A DNA stretch of 16,530 bases from assembly GCA_036266975.1 (NCBI GenBank), contig DATAWZ010000127.1, positions 1 to 16,530 on the forward strand, read 5' to 3'. Positions 1 to 8,800 of the stretch are shown here, in pieces. The position numbers and the translations under genes are program-made. The DNA is from DATAWZ01 sp036266975 (lineage in GTDB: Bacteria; Actinomycetota; Thermoleophilia; Solirubrobacterales; Solirubrobacteraceae). The notes under the pieces were generated by a model, which searched no databases, had not been told where the DNA came from, and was given only the letters and a program-made list of their open reading frames with translations. Position 1 is the first letter of the stretch, and each line of letters starts with the position of its first letter.

Positions 1-279
1 CTCGCCGCGCTCGACTCGGGCGCCGGCTACATCGGCGCGATGGGCAGCCGCCGCGCACAGGCCCGCCGGCACGAGCGCCTGCTCGCCGCGGGGGTCGCAC
101 AAGATCAGCTCGAGCGCATCCACGCCCCGATCGGCCTGGACCTCGGCGCGCTCGGCGCCGCCGAGACGGCGCTGTCGATCATGGGCGAGATCGTCGCCAG
201 CCGGCACGGGCGCAACGGCGGACCGCTCAGCGAGACCGAGGGCCGCATCCACCAGGAGCTCCCGGGAATACTGACCTGA
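1..279 (+). CDS. XdhC/CoxF-family molybdenum enzyme maturation protein, C-terminal part (5' end outside window)
   Basis: The reading frame is open from the first base and ends at TGA 277-279, so only the last 92 residues are visible. The segment GYIGAMGSRRAQARR near its start and RIHAPIGLDLGA about 30 residues later are the typical C-terminal (Rossmann-like) motifs of XdhC/CoxI/CoxF proteins. These proteins bind and deliver sulfurated molybdenum cofactor to xanthine dehydrogenase and CO-dehydrogenase-type enzymes in the cytoplasm. The next gene, which encodes the iron-sulfur small subunit of such an enzyme, begins on the base after this stop, so the two are surely co-transcribed and probably translationally coupled. 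The catalytic large subunit and FAD subunit are not in the window and would be expected upstream. The family is well supported; which substrate enzyme it serves cannot be told from this fragment. Confidence 0.9.
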   Translation, partial: LAALDSGAGYIGAMGSRRAQARRHERLLAAGVAQDQLERIHAPIGLDLGALGAAETALSIMGEIVASRHGRNGGPLSETEGRIHQELPGILT

Positions 280-728
<449 letters not shown>

Positions 729-741
<13 letters not shown>

Positions 742-2423
742 AGCGCCGTGTGCTCCTCGCGCAGGCGGTACTTGAGCACCTTGCCGCCGACCGTCTCGGG
801 CAGCGCGTCGACGAGCACGATGCGCTTGGGGACCTCGTAGCCCGCCAGGCGCTCGCGGCAGAAGGCGAGCATCGAGGCCTCCTCGGGCCGCGTGCCGCCG
901 GCGGGGACGGCGAACGCGGTCACCGCCTCGCCCCAGCGCTCGTGCGGCAGGCCGACGACGGCGGCCTTCGCGACCTCGGGGTGTTGCTGCACGATTGACT
1001 CCACGCGCAGACTCGAGACGTTCTCGCCGCCCGTCTTGACGATGTCCTTGTAGCGATCGACCATGATCCGCCGCCCGCCCTCGTCGACGACGCAGCTGTC
1101 GCCGGAGTGGAACCAGCCGTCGCGGAACGCCTCGCGAGTGGCCTGCTCGTCGCGGTAGTAGCCGGCGGTCATCGCCGGCGAGCGGTACACCGCCTCGCCG
1201 GGGACGCCGGGCGCCACCGGCGTGGCCCCGGGCGTGGCCGGGTCGACCACCACCGAGGCGAGCATCGGGCACGGCACGCCGACGTAGTTGTCGGCGGGCG
1301 CACGCTCGCGGTGCACCTCAGGCCACTGCTCGACCCAGAAGCGGTGGTTGGTGATCGACTCGGTCTGCCCGAAGATCTCCACGAGCGAGAGCTGCTCGCC
1401 GCACAGCCGCTTGAGCCGCTCCACCAGCTCGGGCGAGACCTGGCTCCAGCCGTACATCAGCACCTGCAGGCTGTGCCCGTCGAAGCGGTCCGGGTCCCCC
1501 TCCAACGCGTCGGCGAGCGCCTGCACCATCACCGACTGCCCGGCGAAGATGCCGGTGATCCGCTCGGCGGTGATCGCCGCCGCCTCCGCCTGCGGGTCGT
1601 AGCGTCGCCCCATCACGAACGTGCCGCCGCAGAACCACGCCGCCGGCGGCAGGATGTGCCCGCCCACGTGGTAGATCATCGGCAGGAAGTCGGTGATCAC
1701 GACGTCGCCCTCGACCTGCACGCCGCGCCCGAGCGAGATCGCGTGCGCGTGCCCGGCGATGTACGTGTAGACGTGCGAGAGCATCACCGCCTTGGGCAGC
1801 GCGGTCGTGCCGGAGGTGAAGAGGATCTCCCAGATGTCGTCGCCGTGGATCTCGACGTCGGGCTCCTGCTCGCTCGCGCCGGCGATGAACTCGGCGAACG
1901 AGCACGCGCCGTCGGCCGCGCCGCTGGGCTCGCCGATCGGGATCGTCACGTCGACCCGCGCACCGGCGCGCTCGGCGGCCCCGAGCAGCTCGGCGTCGAC
2001 GATGCCCAGCGCCGGCTCGCAGCGTTCGATCAGCGCCGCCACGACGTCCGCGGCCAGACTCGGGTTGATCGGCATCGCGACCAGTCCGGCCTTCGCGCAG
2101 GCGAGCTTGACCAGCATCGCCTCGTTGGAGTTCTCGCACACCATCAGCACGCGGTCCGAGCGCCGCAGGCCGCGCGCGAGCAGCGCCCCGGCGATCCGGT
2201 TGGTGAGCGTGTCGGCCTGCCGGTAGGTCAGCCGCCGGTGCTCGGGGTAGGCGTACGCGCCCTCCCACCCCACGAGCGCCTCGCGCTCGGGGAAGCTGTA
2301 GGTCAGGCGCTCGAGGATGTCGCCGACGCTCAGGCGCTCCCAGCGTCCTGCCGCGCGTCGTCCGTGAAGGCTGGTGACGTCGAAGCTCACCGGCGGCCCA
2401 TCATACGGGCGAGCCTCTGCCAT
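729..2423 (-). CDS. Acyl-CoA synthetase / AMP-dependent ligase (ANL superfamily)
   Basis: This 564-residue cytoplasmic enzyme probably activates a carboxylic acid to an acyl-adenylate and then to an acyl-CoA. ANL motifs appear in order: the phosphate-binding loop FTSGTTALPKAV at 202-213, FGQTES at 351-356, the HSGD aspartate motif near 439-442, the hinge DRYKD at 456-460, KTGGENVSS at 463-471, and the C-terminal catalytic lysine K548 in GGKVLK. All key residues are present and the length is usual for fatty-acyl- or aryl-CoA ligases. The start ATG (2421-2423 complement) lies 44 bases from the divergent alcohol dehydrogenase. Its 3' end overlaps the coxS-like gene tail-to-tail. The substrate is not predictable from what I see; a cyclohexanecarboxylate or medium-chain ligase would fit equally well. 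Neighbouring dehydrogenase and methyltransferase genes hint at a catabolic or modification role, but this is inference. Confidence 0.92.
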
Positions 2424-2467
2424 ATGGTGCCGGGCAGGCGACCGACCGACCGACGAGAGGAGCGGCG

Positions 2468-3490
2468 ATGACGACGATGCGCGCGATGCAGGTCAGCAAG
2501 GCCGGCGGCGACTTTGAGCTCGTCGAGCGAGAGGTCCCGCAGCCCGGGCCCGACGAGGCGCTGATTCGAGTGCACGCTTGCGGGGTGTGTCACAGCGACT
2601 CGTTCGCCAAGAGCGGCGGTTGGCCCACCGTCCGCTTCCCGGTCGTCCCCGGCCACGAGATCGCCGGCGTGATCGAGGCGCTCGGCGAGCGCGTGCGGGG
2701 CTTCCAGGTCGGGCAGCGCGTCGGCGTCGGCTGGTTCGGCGGCAACTGCGGCTGGTGTGAGTGGTGCCGGCGCGGGAGCATGATCGACTGCCAGAACATG
2801 GAGGTTCCGGGCATCAGCATCGACGGCGGCTACGCGGACTACGTTCTCGTGCGCGCGGGCGCGATGGCCCGCATGCCCGACGAGCTCTCGGCGGCCGAGG
2901 CGGCGCCGCTGCTGTGCGCGGGGATCACGACCTACAACGCGCTGCGTCACAGCGGTGCGTTCGGCGGCCAGCGCGTCGCGGTGCTCGGCATCGGCGGCCT
3001 CGGCCACCTCGGCGTGCAGTACGCGGTCAAGCTCGGGATGGAGACGATCGCGATCGCGCGCGGCGCCGACAAGGAGCCGCTCGCGCGCGAGCTCGGCGCC
3101 CACCACTACGTCGACAGCACCGCAGCCGACCCGGCCGAGGAGCTGAACAAGCTCGGCGGCGTCGACCTGATCCTCGCGACTGCGACCAACGCCGACGCGA
3201 TGGCCGCCGCGTTCGGCGCCCTGCGCCCGCACGGCAAGCTGCTGATCGTCGGCGCCTCGATGGACCCGCTGCCGATCCCCGCCGCGGCGCTGCTCGGTCC
3301 CTCGCTGTCGATCGCCGGCCACGCGTCGGGAACCGCGCAGGACTCCGAGGACACGCTCGCGTTCAGCGTCCTGACCGGGGTCCGCCCGATGATCGAGACG
3401 ATGCCGCTCGAGGCGGCGGGCGAGGCGTACCAGAAGATGATGGACGGCCACGCGCGCTTTCGCATGGTCATCACCACCGGCGCGTCCTGA
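2468..3490 (+). CDS. Zinc-dependent alcohol dehydrogenase (MDR superfamily)
   Basis: The 340-residue protein is a complete medium-chain dehydrogenase/reductase that should interconvert an alcohol and an aldehyde or ketone using a nicotinamide cofactor. The catalytic zinc ligands are C41 (GVCHSD), H63-E64 (PGHE) and C150. The structural zinc is held by C94, C97, C100 and C108. The Rossmann motif GIGGLG is at 174-179. After the second strand the segment AIARGADK has Arg and Lys rather than a clear acidic residue, which slightly favours NADP(H). The start is ATG 2468, preceded by GAGAGGAG at 2455-2462, a good ribosome binding site five bases away. The methyltransferase gene follows within 20 bases and is probably in the same operon. 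Substrate is unknown; cinnamyl-alcohol or YjgB-like broad-specificity enzymes have a similar layout. Confidence 0.95.
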   Translation: MTTMRAMQVSKAGGDFELVEREVPQPGPDEALIRVHACGVCHSDSFAKSGGWPTVRFPVVPGHEIAGVIEALGERVRGFQVGQRVGVGWFGGNCGWCEWCRRGSMIDCQNMEVPGISIDGGYADYVLVRAGAMARMPDELSAAEAAPLLCAGITTYNALRHSGAFGGQRVAVLGIGGLGHLGVQYAVKLGMETIAIARGADKEPLARELGAHHYVDSTAADPAEELNKLGGVDLILATATNADAMAAAFGALRPHGKLLIVGASMDPLPIPAAALLGPSLSIAGHASGTAQDSEDTLAFSVLTGVRPMIETMPLEAAGEAYQKMMDGHARFRMVITTGAS

Positions 3491-3508
3491 TATGGCGTGA
3501 GGTCACCG

Positions 3509-4213
3509 ATGGGCGGCGAGCCGATGAGCGACCTCGCGCTGCTGGAGCAGCTGGTGCAGCCGCGCGGCAAGGACGTGCTCGACATCGGCTGCGGCGGCGG
3601 CTCGCTCGTGCGCGGGCTCGTCGCCGCCGGCGCCCGCGTGGTGGGCCTGGAGATCTCCGATGAGCAGCTCGCGACGGCGCGGGCCGGCGACGGCGGCAGC
3701 GGGGCGCGGTACGTCGTCGGCCGGGCCGAGGCGCTGCCGCTGGCGGACGCGTCGCTCGACGTCGCGGTCTTCATGCGGGCGCTGCACCACGTCCCGCCCG
3801 CGCTGCTCGAGCGCGCGCTGCGCGAGTGCCGGCGCGTGCTGCGCGCCGACGGGGTGGTGTACGTCGCCGAGCCGCTCGCGCGGGGCGACTTCTTCGAGCT
3901 GACGAGCCTGGTCGAGGACGAGCTCGAGGTCCGCGCGGCGGCGCAGCAGGCGATCGCCGACGCGGCGCGCGTGGGCCTACAGCGCGTGCACAGCGTCGAT
4001 TACGACGTGCGCTTCTGCCTGGCGGGCGTCGAGGCGTTTCGCGAGCGCGTCGTCAGCGTGGACCCCGAGCGCGGCGAGCGGTTCGAGGCCGAGCGAGAGC
4101 ACATCGAGCAGGCGTTCGCGCGGCTGGGCGAGCCCGGAGGACGTCCGGGTGAGCGGTGCTTCTGCCAGCCGATGCGCGCCGACGTGCTGCGCATCGCGCC
4201 GCGCGAAGTGTGA
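3509..4213 (+). CDS. Class I SAM-dependent methyltransferase
   Basis: From ATG 3509 the product has 234 residues. SAM-binding motif I, VLDIGCGGG, is at about 23-31. The acidic residue after strand 2 is E48 in GLEIS, ALPLADASLDVAVFMRALHHV at about 75-95 resembles the motif II region of Methyltransf_11 enzymes, and VLRADGVVYVAEP at about 110-122 is the motif III region. The C-terminal 100 residues are helical and unassigned, so the methyl acceptor is unknown. Three in-frame starts compete: GTG 3497 (no visible ribosome site), ATG 3509 (GAGGT five bases upstream, preferred) and ATG 3524 (GGCGAG upstream). The gene begins 18 bases after the alcohol dehydrogenase stop, so co-transcription is likely. 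A small-molecule or quinone-like O- or C-methyltransferase role would be typical but is not shown. Confidence 0.88.
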   Translation: MGGEPMSDLALLEQLVQPRGKDVLDIGCGGGSLVRGLVAAGARVVGLEISDEQLATARAGDGGSGARYVVGRAEALPLADASLDVAVFMRALHHVPPALLERALRECRRVLRADGVVYVAEPLARGDFFELTSLVEDELEVRAAAQQAIADAARVGLQRVHSVDYDVRFCLAGVEAFRERVVSVDPERGERFEAEREHIEQAFARLGEPGGRPGERCFCQPMRADVLRIAPREV

Positions 4214-4245
4214 CGAGGCTCACACGACCTGGCGCTCCGGGCGCC

Positions 4246-4251
4246 GATCGT
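4246..4251 (+). promoter_or_regulatory. Possible -10 element for a leaderless transcript of the 86-residue protein gene
   Basis: The hexamer GATCGT (ANNNT core) is six bases before ATG 4258, so transcription would begin at the start codon itself. The purine run AAGG at 4252-4255 is too close to the ATG for a normal ribosome site. The same geometry recurs at four other starts in this window. No clear -35 is visible. Confidence 0.35.
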
Positions 4252-4257
4252 AAGGTC

Positions 4258-4518
4258 ATGACTCCTCCGACCATCAAAGCCCCTCAGCGTCCCATCGCGC
4301 CCTCCTGGGCGATGTGGGGCGTGGACACCGAGCCCTCGCCCGAACAGCGCCGCGAGCGCTGGCTGCGCTCGCGCGGGGTCGAGGTCGGCCACGTCGTCCG
4401 CGTTCTGCCGGCGACGAACCGTGATCTGGAGGAGATCCTCTTCGTCACCCCCGCCGGTGATCCCGAGAGGGCCTTCGTGCAGGACGACTGGACCGCCCTG
4501 CGTTTCCAGGGTTGGTAG
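4258..4518 (+). CDS. Small hypothetical protein (86 residues)
   Basis: I do not recognise this family. ATG 4258 opens an 86-residue soluble protein with no signal peptide, membrane segment or cysteine. The N-terminal 20 residues are Pro-rich. The middle, SPEQRRERWLRSRGVEVGHV at about 26-45, looks like one amphipathic helix leading into a strand. The rest alternates short strands with a D/E-rich turn and ends in aromatic FQGW. The frame is open further upstream to 4156, but that part overlaps the methyltransferase gene and is unlikely to be translated. The gene sits 44 bases after the methyltransferase and converges on the next gene with 12 bases between stops. GC-rich third positions and a sensible composition support a real gene; function is unknown. 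Confidence 0.7.
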   Translation: MTPPTIKAPQRPIAPSWAMWGVDTEPSPEQRRERWLRSRGVEVGHVVRVLPATNRDLEEILFVTPAGDPERAFVQDDWTALRFQGW

Positions 4519-4530
4519 CGGCGTCGCCCC

Positions 4531-5316
4531 TCAGTGGGCGGCGTTGGTGCAGGCGATCGACGCGGTCAGCGACTGCGTCCCGCTTGCGCTGCGCACCTGC
4601 AGCAGCCCGGGCCACCCGGCGCTGGTGCACGTCTTCGGGTTGGTGAGCAGGCTCACCGACTGCGTGCCGGTCTGGTGCCGGGTGCAGCGCCCGTGCGCGT
4701 GGCGCACGCAGCGCGAGACCCGCTCGGTGCCCCGCGCGCCGATGTTCAGGCTCACTTCTCGGAGCTTGAACACGGCGCCGAGTGGGAGCGTCACCGACGG
4801 AAGCGGATCGAACTTCAGCTCGGTCCCGTACGTCGGACCCGAGAGCGCGAGCACCTCACCGCGCGCGCTCAGGGTCACCCCGAACGCCTGGGCGGTGACG
4901 ATCACGTCGGCCTCGCTGCCCCCCGTGGGGGCGGTCAGGTAGGCGTCCAGCGTCGCGTCGATCGGCTCGGACAGGCCGAGCGCGCTCGCCGTGCCGGTGA
5001 TCGACCCGGTCGCGACGCGACTGCTGGCCGGGCAGGCGTTGCCCTTGGCCTGTGTCGCCGAGCAGCGGCTCGCCGCGGCGAGGTTCACGCCGTAGCCGCG
5101 CGCGACCTCGATCGTGACGCCCTTGGGCAGCGCCGTGCCCAGGTTGATCGTCGACCCGCTGGCGCTGATCAGCAGATGCGCGGCCGCACCGGCGCTGCTG
5201 GGGCTGGCGATCGCCGTCCCCGACGGCGCGGTCTGGGCCGCGGCCCACGACGCTCCGCCCGCGAGCAGCGCCGTGAGCGCGACGGCGGCCGGAACGGTCG
5301 AGCGGAGCGGACGCAT
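4531..5316 (-). CDS. Secreted protein of unknown function with a C-terminal Cys-bounded beta module
   Basis: The chosen ATG (5314-5316 complement) gives 261 residues. It is preceded by GAGGGG as a ribosome site and begins a classical Sec signal peptide: MRPLRS, a hydrophobic core to about residue 24, and likely cleavage near WAAAQ at 24-28. An upstream in-frame start would add 58 Arg-rich residues that cross the marR promoter and is rejected. The mature part is rich in Ser, Thr, Gly and Ala and in predicted strands. The last third contains paired cysteines, including NPKTC and a final SIAC about 30 residues later, a terminal pattern I have seen in many secreted proteins of Thermoleophilia. 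There is no catalytic motif, lipobox or LPxTG signal. It is probably an exported or surface protein. It is divergent from the marR-ABC operon and may share control with it. Confidence 0.82.
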   Translation of the reverse strand: MRPLRSTVPAAVALTALLAGGASWAAAQTAPSGTAIASPSSAGAAAHLLISASGSTINLGTALPKGVTIEVARGYGVNLAAASRCSATQAKGNACPASSRVATGSITGTASALGLSEPIDATLDAYLTAPTGGSEADVIVTAQAFGVTLSARGEVLALSGPTYGTELKFDPLPSVTLPLGAVFKLREVSLNIGARGTERVSRCVRHAHGRCTRHQTGTQSVSLLTNPKTCTSAGWPGLLQVRSASGTQSLTASIACTNAAH

Positions 5317-5360
5317 CTGCCCCTCAGGGTACCGGCCCGCCTCGACGCCGCGCTGCCGGG

Positions 5361-5381
5361 ATGGTTCGATGCTCGAACCAT
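5361..5381. promoter_or_regulatory. Perfect 9-3-9 palindrome, probable MarR operator
   Basis: Arms ATGGTTCGA (5361-5369) and TCGAACCAT (5373-5381) are exact reverse complements around the spacer TGC. The site lies 17 bases before the GTG of the MarR-type gene, and length and symmetry fit a dimeric winged-helix repressor. It covers the expected -35 region of the marR promoter (putative -10 at 5387-5392), so occupancy should block transcription. It is also about 45 bases from the start of the divergent secreted-protein gene. That the neighbouring MarR protein binds it is inferred from position and symmetry. Confidence 0.65.
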
Positions 5382-5386
5382 CTGGG

Positions 5387-5392
5387 TAGGCT
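5387..5392 (+). promoter_or_regulatory. Possible -10 element (TAGGCT) for a leaderless marR transcript
   Basis: TAGGCT matches the actinobacterial TANNNT -10 pattern and is followed by six bases and then GTG 5399. The GAGAGG between them touches the start codon and is too close to act as a normal ribosome site, which favours leaderless initiation. The operator palindrome lies immediately upstream. Confidence 0.4.
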
Positions 5393-5398
5393 GAGAGG

Positions 5399-5869
5399 GT
5401 GACCACCCGCCGCTCCCCGCCCGCCTCCGCCGACGCGATCGCCGCCGTGCGCGCGCTCGCCCGGGCCCTGCGGGTGCTCGAGCGCGCCACCGACGAGCTG
5501 AGCCTGGCCCACTACCGCGTGCTCGTGGCCGTCGCCTCCGGGGATGAGCGCGCCTCGCGGGTGGCGGCCAAGCTCGCGCTCGGCAAGCCGGCGGTCAGCG
5601 CCGCGGTGGAGGCCCTGGCTCGGCGCGGCCTGCTCGCCCGCTCGAGCGTCGCCGGCGACCAGCGCGCGGCCGCGCTCAGCGTGACCCCCGGGGGCGCCGC
5701 CGTGCTCGCGCGCGTCGAGCGCGCGATGAGCGAGCGGCTGCACGAGCTGTGCGCCCACGCGCCCGACCCCGAGCGGCTGCTCGCCGCGCTCGCCGAGCTC
5801 GGTCCCGCCGTCGATGAGCGCCGCGCCGAGCGCGAGGCGGCCCGGTCCCCTGAGACGGGGGCGGCGTGA
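5399..5869 (+). CDS. MarR-family winged-helix transcriptional regulator
   Basis: The 156-residue protein has the MarR layout: an N-terminal dimerisation helix, then LSLAHYRVLVAVASGDERAS at about 35-54. The recognition segment VAAKLALGKPAVSAAVEALARRGLL follows at about 56-80, and the beta-wing VAGDQRAAALSVTPGGAAVL at about 84-103. A long C-terminal helix closes the dimer. The start is GTG 5399. The 3' end overlaps the ABC exporter gene by four bases (GTGA), so the two are translationally coupled. MarR proteins commonly repress an adjacent efflux pump and release DNA on binding a small hydrophobic ligand, which fits this pair and the palindrome just upstream. There is no conserved Cys for redox sensing, so a ligand-type sensor is more likely. 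Confidence 0.88.
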   Translation: MTTRRSPPASADAIAAVRALARALRVLERATDELSLAHYRVLVAVASGDERASRVAAKLALGKPAVSAAVEALARRGLLARSSVAGDQRAAALSVTPGGAAVLARVERAMSERLHELCAHAPDPERLLAALAELGPAVDERRAEREAARSPETGAA

Positions 5870-8800
5870 GACGGCCCGGCTGGCTGCGCCGCCTGAGCGG
5901 CTACGTCCTGCGCCACCGCCGCGACGTCGTGCTCTCGCTCGCCGCGGCCGGGGCGGCGAGCGCCTGCCAGGTCGGGGTGCCACTGGTCGAGCGCCAGATC
6001 GTCGACCACGTGATCGTCCATCACCGCTCCTCGCTGTGGCCCTGGCTGACGCTGCTGGTCGTGCTCGCGATCGCCGCCTTCGCCTTCTCCTACGTGCGCC
6101 GCTACCACGGGGGCCGCGTCGGGCTGGCCGTCCAGTACGACCTGCGCAACGCGATGCACGAGCACCTCCAGCACATGGACCTGGAGAACCTCGCGCACAT
6201 GTCGACCGGGCAGCTCGTCGCCCGGGCCAACTCGGACTCGACCCTCGTGCAGGGGCTGCTCGGCTTCTTCCCGACGATGAGCGGCAACGCGCTGCTGATC
6301 GTGCTCTCGCTCGTCGTGATGCTCATCCTCTCGCCGCTGCTCGCCATCGTCGCGCTGATCGTCATCCCCTGCCTGCTGGTCATCTCCTACCGGATGCGCT
6401 GGCGGGTGTTTCCCGCCACCTGGCACGGCCAGCAGCGCGAGGGCGAGCTCGCCCAGATCGTCGACGAGGACATCGGGGGCGTGCGTGTGGTCAAGGCCTT
6501 CGGCCAGGAGCAGCGCGAGCTCGAGCGGCTGGCCGACGCGGCCGAGGTGCTGTACGGCTCGCGCATGCGCGCGGTGCGGTTGCAGGCGCGCTACCAGCCG
6601 CTGCTCTCCTCGATCCCCACCCTCGGCCAGGCGGCGATCCTGGCGCTCGGCGGCGAGCTGGCGCTGCACCACCACCTCTCGCTGGGGACGTTCCTGGCCT
6701 TCTCCAGCTACGTGGTCCAGTTCGCCGCGCCGGCCCGCCAGCTCGCGAGCATCCTCACCATCGGCCAGCAGGCGCGGGCCGGCATCGAGCGGATCTTCCA
6801 GCTCATCGACCTGCCCCCGGCGATCGCCGACGCGCACGACGCCGAGCCGCTGGGATCGATCGCCGGCGCGATCGACTTCGACTCGGTCTCGGTGCGCCAC
6901 GGCGACGGCCCGACGATCCTGCACGAGGTCAACCTGCACGTGGCGGCCGGCGAGCACCTGGCGATCGTCGGCCCCAGCGGCAGCGGCAAGTCCACGCTGG
7001 CCATGCTCGTCCCGCGCTTTCAGGATCCCGAGCAGGGCGCGGTGCGCGTCGACGGGCACGACCTGCGCGGCGCGACGCTGCGCTCGCTGCGCCGCCAGAT
7101 CGGGGTCGTCTTCGAGGAGAGCTTCCTGTTCTCGGAGTCGGTCGGCGACAACATCGCCTACGGGCGCCCGGACGCGAGCGCCGAGCAGGTCCGCGCGGCG
7201 GCCCGCGCCGCCCAGGCGCACGAGTTCATCGAGGCCCTGCCGCGCGGCTACGACACGGTCGTGGGCGAGCGCGGGCTGACCCTCTCCGGCGGCCAGCGCC
7301 AGCGCATCGCGCTCGCGCGGGCGATCCTCTCCGAGCCACGCATCCTCATCCTCGACGACGCCACCAGCGCCGTCGATGCGGTGATCGAGGAGGCGATCCA
7401 CGATGCCCTGCGCGAGCTGATGCCCGGGCGCACGATGCTGCTGATCGCCCACCGGCGCTCGACGCTGCGCCTGGCCGACCGCATCGCGGTGCTCGAGCGC
7501 GGGCGGCTGGTCGACCAGGGCACCCACGAGGAGCTGCTCGGGCGCTGCGCGGCCTACCGCGCCCTGCTGGCCGAGCTGCCCGAGGACGGCGCGAGGCCGA
7601 GCGACGACGGCATCGAGGCGCTCGCCGCGGCCCAGAACGGCCACACGACGGCCTCGGCCTGGCAGGCGCCGGCACCCGGCGCCGGCTCGGCGATGGGCAG
7701 CACGCGCACCTTCGGCGCCCCGGCGCTCGGCCCGGGCCTCGGCGCCGGCGGGGGCGGCGCGTGGCGCAAGAACCTCGCGCCCACGCCGGAATTGCTCGAG
7801 CGCGTCGCCGCGCTGCCGCCGGTGCGCGACGAGGCCCACGCCGACGTGCCGCGCGAGTCCCGCCAGGACCGCCGGTTCACCCTGCGCCGCCTCCTGCGCG
7901 AGTTTCGCCGCCCGCTGCTCGTCGGGCTCGCGCTGGTCGTGCTCGACGCGCTCGCCTCGCTGTCGGGGCCGATCCTCATCGAGCTCGGCATCGACCGCGG
8001 CGTCGCGCACGACTCGCAGACCGCGCTGCTGCTCGCCGCCGGCGTGTTCCTGGCCATCGTCCTGGCCGACCTGATCGTCGAGATCGGCGAGACGTTCGTC
8101 ACCGGCCGTGCCGCCGAGCGGATCATGCTCTCGCTGCGGATCCGCGTCTGGGCCCAGCTGCAGCGCCTGTCGCTGGACTACTACGAGCGCGAGCTGGCCG
8201 GCCGGATCATGACCCGCATGACCACCGATGTCGACCAGTTCGAGTCGCTGATCGAGAACGGGCTGCTCTCGGCGCTGGTCGCGATCGTCACCTTCGCCGG
8301 GGTGGGGATCGCGCTGGTGGCGATCAACCCCGAGCTCGGCGTGTGCACGCTGTCGGTCGCCGTCCCGCTGGCGATGGCCACCGTCGTCTTTCGGCGCCGT
8401 GCCGCGGTGCTCTACGACCTGGCCCGCGAGCGGATCGCGATCGTCAACGCCGACTTCCAGGAGAGCCTGTCGGGCGTGCGCGAGGCCCAGGCCTTCGTCC
8501 ACGAACCGCTGACCATCGAGCGCTTCCACGCGCTCGGGCGCGACTACCTGGACTCGCGCGTGGGTGCGCAGCGCCTGGTGGCGACCTACTTCCCGTTCGT
8601 GCAGCTGCTCTCCGGCGTGGCCGATGCGATCGTGCTCGGCGTCGGTGCGGGCCTGGTCCACGAGGGCCATCTGACCTCCGGCGCGCTGATCGCCTTCGTG
8701 CTCTACGTGGACCTGTTCTTCTCGCCGATCCAGCAGCTCTCGCAGGTCTTTGACTCCTGGCAGCAGACCCGCGTCTCGGTGCAGCGGATCGGCGAGCTGA

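Noticed and set aside
1107..2471. A 454-codon plus-strand frame opposite the acyl-CoA synthetase.
   Set aside because: It is a shadow of the ligase gene, rich in His, Arg and Val, with no recognisable motif.
4156..4257. Upstream extension of the 86-residue protein.
   Set aside because: It overlaps the end of the methyltransferase gene, and its translation is Arg/Ala-rich and unlike the rest.
5317..5490. N-terminal extension of the secreted protein by 58 residues.
   Set aside because: It would cover the marR operator and start and place Arg-rich residues before a clean signal peptide. The ATG at 5316 has a good ribosome site.
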